This document shows positions 14,573 through 20,348 of a stretch of DNA of 36,046 bases, piece after piece. The number at the start of each line of letters is the position of its first letter. Positions within the stretch are counted from its first letter, which is position 1. A program made the position numbers and the translations under genes. The stretch is from Phycisphaeraceae bacterium (GTDB taxonomy: Bacteria; Planctomycetota; Phycisphaerae; Phycisphaerales; Phycisphaeraceae): NCBI GenBank assembly GCA_002704825.1, contig PAIY01000167.1, positions 1-36,046 on the forward strand, given 5' to 3'. Below the pieces are notes generated by a model, which was not told the DNA's origin, ran no database searches, and worked only from the letters and a program-made list of their open reading frames with translations.

Positions 14573-15520
14573 ATGGCAAAGAAAGCATCTAAACTCCCGG
14601 TTAATGACATTGTGAACGGTGACTGCATTCAGACGATGAACAGTTGGCCCGAGGCGTCGATCGACCTGATTTTCGCCGACCCGCCGTACAACATCGGCTA
14701 TCAATACGATCACTACGAAGACAAGCGTGATGATCATGAGTATGTGCAGTGGACACAGGATTGGATCGGAGCCTGCGCGCGGTTGCTCAAGCCGTCGGGG
14801 AGTTTTTACATTCTCATTGGTGACGAGTATGCAGCCGAGACGCGGATGTATCTCAAGGAGCTTGAGCGTGAGAATAAGCTGGTGATGCGCAACTGGATCA
14901 TCTGGCATTACACGTTTGGGCAGAACTGCAAGATCAAGTTCAACCGCTCGCATGCGCATCTGTTTTACTGTGTGGGCTCGGGGATTTTCGGTTGTAAGGA
15001 TGTGACCAAGAATCCGCCGTTCACGTTCAACCGTTTGGACATTGCGATACCGTCCGCCAGACAGACGACGTACAAAGACAAGCGTGCCAACAGCACGGGG
15101 AAGCTGCCGGACGATACGTGGTATCTGCGTCCTCAGAACGCGATGGCCGATGACGTGAGTAAGTACTTTGGGCCCGGTGAGGATACCTGGTATGAACCGC
15201 GTCTGTGTGGCACGTTCAAAGAGCGTCAGCAGTGGCATCCCTGCCAGCTTCCCGAATCGCTGCTTCGTCGTATCGTCAAGCTTTCGAGCAATGCCGGCGA
15301 TCTGGTGTTCGACCCCTTCACAGGCAGCGGCACGACGTTGGCGGTTGCCCATCAACTCGATCGCAAATGGTTAGGTTGTGAACTCAGCGAACAGTATGCA
15401 GCCAAGGCCAAGACCCGGATCACCACGGTTTTGGACGATGCGGATGCGCCCAAGCCAGCTCGCAAGTCAGGCAAAAAGAAACCAGTGAACACGGATCAGG
15501 AATCCGGACTATTCAAGTAA
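14573..15520 (+). CDS. Orphan site-specific adenine (or N4-cytosine) DNA methyltransferase
   Basis: This 315-residue protein is an N6_N4 MTase (PF01555 type) that transfers a methyl group from S-adenosylmethionine to an exocyclic amino group in DNA. The catalytic motif IV is DPPY at 36-39, and the AdoMet-binding motif I is DPFTGSGTTL starting at D247. Motif IV before motif I places it in the beta group, like CcrM and M.HinfI. No restriction endonuclease or specificity subunit is adjacent, so it is a solitary enzyme, more likely epigenetic than part of a restriction system. The C-terminal tail (about 285-315) is lysine-rich. The TTG at 14537 in the same frame would lie in the -35 box, so ATG 14573 is preferred. 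The recognition sequence cannot be predicted. Confidence 0.92.
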   Translation: MAKKASKLPVNDIVNGDCIQTMNSWPEASIDLIFADPPYNIGYQYDHYEDKRDDHEYVQWTQDWIGACARLLKPSGSFYILIGDEYAAETRMYLKELERENKLVMRNWIIWHYTFGQNCKIKFNRSHAHLFYCVGSGIFGCKDVTKNPPFTFNRLDIAIPSARQTTYKDKRANSTGKLPDDTWYLRPQNAMADDVSKYFGPGEDTWYEPRLCGTFKERQQWHPCQLPESLLRRIVKLSSNAGDLVFDPFTGSGTTLAVAHQLDRKWLGCELSEQYAAKAKTRITTVLDDADAPKPARKSGKKKPVNTDQESGLFK

Positions 15521-15685
15521 ACCGTAAAATAGCCACAAATGAACACGGGTCACGGAATATTGTGGATCAGATGTTGATTATTATCGGTAGTTTTGCTGGG
15601 TTTTTCGGTTTTAGTCGGTAAAATACCAGTAATGTGGGCGGGGGCCGACAGGATGAAGGCAAAAGGAGTTTGCCGCAACAATCGC

Positions 15686-15701
15686 AGGAGGCGATCCAAT
15701 C
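15686..15701 (+). promoter_or_regulatory. Strong ribosome binding site positioned on an ATC codon
   Basis: AGGAGG at 15686-15691 is followed, after a 7-nt spacer, by ATC at 15699-15701. No ATG, GTG or TTG occurs in this frame between the upstream TGA (15654-15656) and the GTG at 15765, which lacks a ribosome site. The pairing of a perfect Shine-Dalgarno sequence with ATC is what decides the proposed start of the FlgM-like gene. Confidence 0.55.
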
Positions 15702-16004
15702 AAAATTGACCCTTACATTCAACCCGCCTCGACCACCGGTAGAGCCGGCACGTTTGACCAGGCTGTGCAGCGCTATGAACAGGCGCACGCTCAGAAGTCG
15801 GCAACGTCGGTCAAGCCTCAAGAGGATGTTGTTGAAATCTCCAGCCTGGGTCGGTTACTCAGTCGTGAAGACCAGGCACAGGGCGTTCGGATGGCTTTGG
15901 TTGAAAAAGTCAAAGCCGAGATCGCGCTGGGGGCATACGACAAACCCGAGAAGGTCGATCAGGTTCTCAATCGTCTGCATGAGGATCTGAATAAGCTCCA
16001 ATAA
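15699..16004 (+). CDS. flgM: FlgM-like anti-sigma-28 factor, probably with an ATC start
   Basis: This small protein of about 101 residues resembles FlgM, which binds sigma-28 and holds it inactive until the flagellar hook is complete. The N-terminal half is polar and disordered (IDPYIQPASTTGRAG). It is followed by the FlgM-type motif EDVVEISSLGRLL and a helical C-terminus (VEKVKAEIALGAYDKPEKV, then LNRLHEDL). A conventional start would be GTG 15765 (79 residues), which has no ribosome site and cuts into the N-terminal region. ATC at 15699 has AGGAGG at ideal spacing. No other flagellar gene lies in the window. A sequencing error (ATG read as ATC) is possible. FlgM identity rests on motif resemblance and length. 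Confidence 0.7.
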   Translation: MKIDPYIQPASTTGRAGTFDQAVQRYEQAHAQKSATSVKPQEDVVEISSLGRLLSREDQAQGVRMALVEKVKAEIALGAYDKPEKVDQVLNRLHEDLNKLQ

Positions 16005-16149
16005 TTTTTTCCCAAGCGAGCAAGGCAAACCTGACCGTGATTCAGGTTGCCGATATCCTACGCGCAGCAATTGTGCGAACACGTCTGGATCGACCTGTCA
16101 GGTCGCATGCCTTTGGCTGAGGTGTTGCCCGGTTATGATTGCAATTGAC

Positions 16150-16185
16150 AAATAAAAACACCCATGTTCATGATGGACGTGGGTG
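16150..16185 (-). terminator. Terminator after the CheY-like gene
   Basis: CACCCATGTTC at 16159-16169 pairs with GGACGTGGGTG at 16175-16185 around a 5-nt loop. On the minus strand the stem is followed by TTTTTATTTG. It lies 25 nt after the stop codon of the minus-strand receiver gene. Two positions are G-U on the plus strand and A-C mismatches on the minus strand, so the hairpin is weaker in the minus-strand RNA. Confidence 0.6.
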
Positions 16186-16210
16186 CTGTGTTTTATCATT
16201 GTTGTCGTTT

Positions 16211-16597
16211 TCAAGCTGCGGATTTGTGCGCTTGTTCGATCATGTCGCTGATATAGATCGACAGCTGTTTGGTGTCGACGGGTTTGGGGACGAAACGATC
16301 CACACCGTTTGCCAGCAAATCTTTGACTTCATGGGCCTGAACAAAACCGCTGACCATGATGATCGGGGTTTTGGCGTGGTGCTCATGTTCACGCAGAAAC
16401 TTCACCAAAGCATCGCCATGCATGCGTGGCATCTGCATGTCGGTGATAATCACATCCACAGCAGGATTATCTTCAAGCACTTCGATGGCACGTTGTCCGT
16501 CACTTGCTGCAATGCAATGATGACCCAGCTTGTTGACCAGTTGGGCCAGCAAGACGCGAATTGTTTTGTCATCATCAACGATCAGAATGGTGCTCAT
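16211..16597 (-). CDS. Single-domain response regulator (CheY-like)
   Basis: This 128-residue protein consists of one receiver domain. The acidic pocket is D8-D10 in LIVDDDKTI, the phospho-acceptor is D53 in DVIITDMQMPRM, a serine is at S83 in IIMVSG, and the lysine is K105 in FVPKP. With no output domain it must act by protein contact, for example as a phospho-relay intermediate or a motor-type switch. GGAG lies about 9 nt before ATG 16597. The frame is open upstream to 16666 but the receiver fold begins at MSTILIVDDD. It is a single-gene unit ended by the hairpin at 16150-16185. Its partner kinase is not identifiable; it need not be CheA. Confidence 0.93.
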   Translation of the reverse strand: MSTILIVDDDKTIRVLLAQLVNKLGHHCIAASDGQRAIEVLEDNPAVDVIITDMQMPRMHGDALVKFLREHEHHAKTPIIMVSGFVQAHEVKDLLANGVDRFVPKPVDTKQLSIYISDMIEQAHKSAA

Positions 16598-16804
16598 AGT
16601 CAGTATCTCCGGAATTGAACCAGCCCGGATACAATTCGTCTTCCTGGATAATCGGTAAAAAATCATGTTGAATTGAGTAAATGTGGAAGTTTGATGTCAC
16701 ATTAGTTGATCACTCGGCCGATAACCGAATTGCCAAAGTCTGCCATGACATAACGTGATGTGATCGCCGTGTCACATATGTCTTGAAATAATCAAAGTTG
16801 GATG

Positions 16805-17821
16805 TCACACCTGCTCGGGCTTGAGTTGTCGACTCATCAGTTGGCTGATGGCTGAAATCGGATCGAGATTCTCAAAGAGTACCCGGTTGATCGCTTCGGT
16901 GATGGGCATTTCCACGTTGTACTGTTTGGCCAACTGCATCACAGCCTGCGTGGTGGGAATGCCTTCGACGACATCGTTGGAGGAGTCGAGGATTTGTTGG
17001 CAGGTCTGTCCCTGCCCGAGTTTTTCACCACAGCTACGGTTACGGCCTGTCGGACTGAAACAGGTGGTTGCCAGGTCACCGACACCGGCAATGCCGAAGA
17101 AGGTGTCATGCTCAGCACCCATGGCGGTCCCCAGTCGCAGAATTTCCGCCAGTCCTCGCGCCAGCAGTGCGCTCTTGGCATTGTTCCCTGCTTGAAGTCC
17201 GTCGAGGATACCGGCAGCTAGGGCGATAACGTTTTTCGTTGCACCAGCAAGCTCAACGCCCAGTAAATCAGTGAGTGTGTAAACGCGGAAGAAGTTGGAC
17301 GTGAAGGTCTGTTGCAGATCACGTGCAAAGGCTTCGTCTTCGCTGGCAGCAATCACCGTTGCAGGTAAACACTTGGCTAGCTCTTCAGCAATCGTCGGAC
17401 CACTGATCGCGCCGATCGGGCCGACCGGTGCGCCGGCTTTTTCCAGCGTGTCGGTAATGATCTGCGTCGGGCGCAGCAAGGTTCCAATCTCGATGCCTTT
17501 TGCCATGGAGACAATGGGTGTGGGTTGTTTGAGCGATGGAGCCAATCGCTGCCAGACACTACGGACATGTTGGGTGGGGACCGTGGAGACCAGTAATTCA
17601 CAGTCATCAAGGGCTTGGTTGATGTCGGCTGTGATGTTGATTTCATGCGGCAGATCAAAGCCGGGCAGATGTCGTTTGTTCTGTCGTGTCTGAATCAGTG
17701 CGGTGACAGAAGTTTCAAACGCGCCCCAGAGTGTGACGTCGATTCCCTGGCTTTGGAGCATCAAAGCTGAGACGGTGCCCATGGAGCCGGTTCCGATAAT
17801 GCTGACTTTTTTAATTCCCAT
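16805..17821 (-). CDS. gpsA: NAD(P)-dependent glycerol-3-phosphate dehydrogenase
   Basis: This 338-residue cytoplasmic enzyme reduces dihydroxyacetone phosphate to sn-glycerol 3-phosphate for phospholipid synthesis. The Rossmann nucleotide-binding motif GTGSMG is at 10-15. Family motifs follow: STVPTQHVR, MAKGIE, SGPTIAEEL, GVELAGATKNVIALAAGI (with the catalytic lysine) and GIAGVGDLATTC with the family's SPTGRNR block. Length is typical. ATG 17821 starts immediately before the first strand; ATG 17830 and 17857 in the same frame add residues outside the fold. No clear Shine-Dalgarno sequence is present. It is divergent from the polysaccharide export gene. Confidence 0.96.
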   Translation of the reverse strand: MGIKKVSIIGTGSMGTVSALMLQSQGIDVTLWGAFETSVTALIQTRQNKRHLPGFDLPHEINITADINQALDDCELLVSTVPTQHVRSVWQRLAPSLKQPTPIVSMAKGIEIGTLLRPTQIITDTLEKAGAPVGPIGAISGPTIAEELAKCLPATVIAASEDEAFARDLQQTFTSNFFRVYTLTDLLGVELAGATKNVIALAAGILDGLQAGNNAKSALLARGLAEILRLGTAMGAEHDTFFGIAGVGDLATTCFSPTGRNRSCGEKLGQGQTCQQILDSSNDVVEGIPTTQAVMQLAKQYNVEMPITEAINRVLFENLDPISAISQLMSRQLKPEQV

Positions 17822-17886
17822 GTGCGGCATTGTGGTCCGATAGTTCAGTTGATGCAAGGCGGTGAGTTAAACAATGATGTAATCGG

Positions 17887-17898
17887 GCGATTAATCGC
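17887..17898. promoter_or_regulatory. Perfect 12-bp palindrome between gpsA and the export gene
   Basis: GCGATTAATCGC is a perfect palindrome at 17887-17898. It overlaps a small hairpin of GCGCAA/TTGCGC at 17897-17911. It lies in the divergent intergenic region and could be an operator for a dimeric regulator controlling either gene. No regulator can be assigned. Confidence 0.35.
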
Positions 17899-17986
17899 GC
17901 AAGATTTGCGCTTTTATTGGTCTTTGTCGAGAACGTCCTGATAAAAGGTAATGAAAACTGTTGAATTCGTCCGATATGCCATAACA

Positions 17987-18025
17987 GTCAGGTATGGTCG
18001 AGAGTGACCCGGAATCCGACCTGAC
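17987..18025 (+). ncRNA. Possible compact three-way-junction RNA in the export-gene leader
   Basis: GTCAGGT (17987-17993) pairs with ACCTGAC (18019-18025). Enclosed between them are GGTC/GACC (17996-17999 with 18006-18009, hexaloop) and CGG/CCG (18010-18012 with 18016-18018, AAT loop). Twenty-eight of 39 nt would be paired with only AT unpaired at the junction. It lies about 50 nt before the AGGAGG of the export gene. It matches no riboswitch class I recognise and may be fortuitous. Confidence 0.3.
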
Positions 18026-18092
18026 GACGTAATTGGCATCATGTGCTAGTGGGATAGTGGTCTGTGCTTGTAAGTCAGGAGGACGAGCAGCA

Positions 18093-19643
18093 ATGATCAG
18101 ATGTCAAAGGCGTAGAGGAATCGTTGTGTTTATGCGCAACGTTATGGATGACGGAAAAGCCATGAGTAACAAGCTTGCAAGGAAGCGATTGAGCGTATTG
18201 GGATGGCTTGGCAGTGGGGCGGCCGCAGTGATGCTGCTGGTTATGGGTCTAGGCTGCGAGTTTGACAGTTACATGGATCCCTCTGTTGTCGGGCGATGGG
18301 AACGGACACCGGTGATTCTGCCGATTCTGGACCAGCTGGACATCATTGATGAACCACCGTCCAAGGCACCGGGTACGACACCTGTGAAGTCTGAGGACTT
18401 GATCCCTGAGATCGAAGAATATGTCATTGGCCCTGGTGACCTGATCACCTTCACGATTTTTGAATTGGTGGTTCCCAACGTGGAATCCGTTCAGACGCGT
18501 CGTGTTGATGAACTGGGTTACGTGCGTTTGCCTTTGATTGGTGCCATGAAGGTTGCGGGTCTGAAGCCCAGCCGACTTGAAAAGGCCGTGTCCCAGAAGC
18601 TTTCCGATAAGGAAATTCTCAAGGATGCCACCGTCAGCGTCATCGTTCAGGAAGGTCGCCAGAAGACCTACTCTGTGATCGGTGAACCGCAGGTCGCAGG
18701 CACCGGTATCGGTACCTACACCATCCCGCACACCAACTTCCGTCTGCTTGAAGCCATGGCCCTTGCCCGTGGTATTCCCGGACGTATCAAAACCATCTAT
18801 GTCATCCGCGCCCCAACGATGATGGCATCACTGCCTGAAGTGTTGCTCGGCAAGGAACTGCCTTCCTCGGATGTGCATCCTTCTGACAACGCTCGCTCCG
18901 AACGTGCCGTGGATCTCATCGACCAGCTTCTGTCTGGTATCGACACCACCGGCAGCACGCAGGTGGCTTCAGCCAACGGTGGCGTTGCCGTCGCCCAGGC
19001 TTCCAGTGATGATCAGCAGTGGGTGCATGTCGATGGCAAGTGGGTCAAGATTGATGCCCCGCAAAACGCAAGCAACATGACCTCCACACCTTCGAACAAC
19101 GCCGTCTATGTGGACGACTCGGTTCGTACCTACGATCCCAACGATACCGCCAGCATGCTTGCTGACACGCGTATCATCGAAGTGCCTTACGACAAGCTTC
19201 TGACCGGTGAACTCAAGTACAACATCGTCATCCGTGCAGGCGACGTCATCCGCGTCCCCGCCCCGGTGATTGGTAATGTCTACATCGGTGGTGCCATTCA
19301 ACGTCCGGGTACCTACGCTCTGCCGGGCGACAAGGACCTGACTCTGAAGCAGTTGATCTTTGCAGCCGGTAACCTGGCTCCCAACGCTATCCCCGAACGT
19401 GTCGATTTGATCCGTCGTGTGGGTGACAACCAGGAAGCCACCGTCCGCATCAACCTGCGTGAAATCTTCCACGGCGTCGAACCGGACTTCTACCTCAAGC
19501 CCAACGACACCTTGAACATCGGCACCAACTGGATCGCATCGCCCCTGGCGGTCATCCGTAACGGCTTCCGCATGACCTACGGCTTTGGTTTCATCGTCGA
19601 CCGTAACTTCGACGACAAGGTCTTCGGTTACCAGCAAAACTAA
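18093..19643 (+). CDS. Polysaccharide export outer-membrane lipoprotein (Wza/Poly_export-SLBB family)
   Basis: This protein of about 516 residues should form or gate the outer-membrane channel through which exopolysaccharide leaves the cell. The Poly_export domain begins at YVIGPGDLITFTIFE. A long, Ser/Asp-rich, probably disordered insert containing DDQQWVHVDGKWVKID follows. The SLBB domain contains GNVYIGGAIQRPGTYALPG. A lipoprotein-type signal, MLLVMGLGC, ends at 18255-18257. Two starts compete: ATG 18093 has a perfect AGGAGG 10 nt upstream but gives a 54-residue pre-sequence, while ATG 18162 gives a normal 31-residue signal peptide but only a weak ribosome site. The gene is followed by a strong terminator, so it is transcribed separately from the exosortase operon. 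It should cooperate with the Wzz-type protein at 26907-29228. Confidence 0.9.
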   Translation: MIRCQRRRGIVVFMRNVMDDGKAMSNKLARKRLSVLGWLGSGAAAVMLLVMGLGCEFDSYMDPSVVGRWERTPVILPILDQLDIIDEPPSKAPGTTPVKSEDLIPEIEEYVIGPGDLITFTIFELVVPNVESVQTRRVDELGYVRLPLIGAMKVAGLKPSRLEKAVSQKLSDKEILKDATVSVIVQEGRQKTYSVIGEPQVAGTGIGTYTIPHTNFRLLEAMALARGIPGRIKTIYVIRAPTMMASLPEVLLGKELPSSDVHPSDNARSERAVDLIDQLLSGIDTTGSTQVASANGGVAVAQASSDDQQWVHVDGKWVKIDAPQNASNMTSTPSNNAVYVDDSVRTYDPNDTASMLADTRIIEVPYDKLLTGELKYNIVIRAGDVIRVPAPVIGNVYIGGAIQRPGTYALPGDKDLTLKQLIFAAGNLAPNAIPERVDLIRRVGDNQEATVRINLREIFHGVEPDFYLKPNDTLNIGTNWIASPLAVIRNGFRMTYGFGFIVDRNFDDKVFGYQQN

Positions 19644-19682
19644 ACATATTCCGACGTAAGTCGGTCACAATCTGATACCAAT

Positions 19683-19722
19683 AACAGCACCCTCGGTTGA
19701 TATCGAGGGTGTTGTTTTTTTT
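19683..19722 (+). terminator. Rho-independent terminator after the export gene
   Basis: CACCCTCG at 19688-19695 pairs with CGAGGGTG at 19704-19711. The stem extends outward through AACAG/TTGTT to 13 pairs. Eight Ts follow at 19715-19722. It is a very strong intrinsic terminator. Confidence 0.9.
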
Positions 19723-20348
19723 ATTGGTGACATTGGGGTCAATAAACCCGTTCAAACACCTACACGCCAAGCAGATTTTGTTTCGCCATTCCCGTCTACA
19801 TGGAAGTGACGGGAAGTAGGTCATGCGTGTTTTTGCGGTTCTCAAGGCACCCGCAGGAATCCTTCGGCTGCCAGCGGCTTTGTATATTTACCGCAAAGCC
19901 GCAGGAAGTTGCGCAGCAGATTCTTGCGGGTGCCTTGGCTGGATTGGTCTGGGGTGGCAATAAAATCTCATAGTCGCCAGCAGTATTATTCTGGACCTCT
20001 CTGTTCCACTATTTCCGGTTGTAACGATTAATCTGCAAGAACTTATCAAACTTACCGGCTTGGACTTCAACCGCGCCCGCAATAGACCGATAGCTATGAC
20101 AGATTCCCTGCACTGCCATCCATTTTGGATCGGGGGAGTCTTTACAACCTGATGGTGTGGTCGTGGCGGATAGATACCCAGTTGCCTTGTGAGTGTGCCA
20201 GGGACAACACCACGCTGACATGATTGACACAGGGCGGTTCGTTGGATCGGTCCTCATGATTGGTCGCACGCGCATCGGGTTGAGTTTGGCAGACATCACT
20301 GACGGGGAGGCTGCTGACACCATGTAGGAGTTGGCTCAAACACGACGG
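19723..20348. other. Long intergenic region upstream of the exosortase operon
   Basis: About 620 bp separate the export gene terminator from the exosortase start. The left part contains a 95-bp palindromic element (19843-19937). The remainder (about 19940-20348) presumably holds the promoter and a leader of the exosortase operon. I see no clear -35/-10 pair, riboswitch consensus or credible small gene. Minus-strand open frames here lack ribosome sites and domains. Confidence 0.5.
19843..19937. repeat. 95-bp imperfect palindromic element
   Basis: Outer arms of 19 nt (19843-19861 and 19919-19937, built on AAGGCACCCGCA) match at 18 positions. An inner perfect stem, GCGGCTTTG/CAAAGCCGC at 19874-19882 and 19894-19902, caps the structure. 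The element resembles a REP- or MITE-type repeat. No transposase and no second copy are seen in the window. Confidence 0.6.

Noticed and set aside
14261..15355. Long minus-strand open frame (364 codons) opposite the SRAP and methyltransferase genes
   Set aside because: It lies antisense to two genes with clear catalytic motifs and has no recognisable domain; it is a codon-bias shadow.
16717..16724. GCCGATAA, an exact match to the sigma-28 -10 box, near the CheY-like gene
   Set aside because: No TAAA at the required 15-nt spacing, and it is on the plus strand while the adjacent genes are on the minus strand.
16758..16777. TGTGA...TCACA resembling a CRP site
   Set aside because: The spacer is 8 nt instead of 6, and no CRP-type regulator is seen.
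18030..18048. TGGCAT...TGCT upstream of the export gene, resembling a sigma-54 promoter
   Set aside because: The GG-GC spacing is 2 nt shorter than the -24/-12 requirement.
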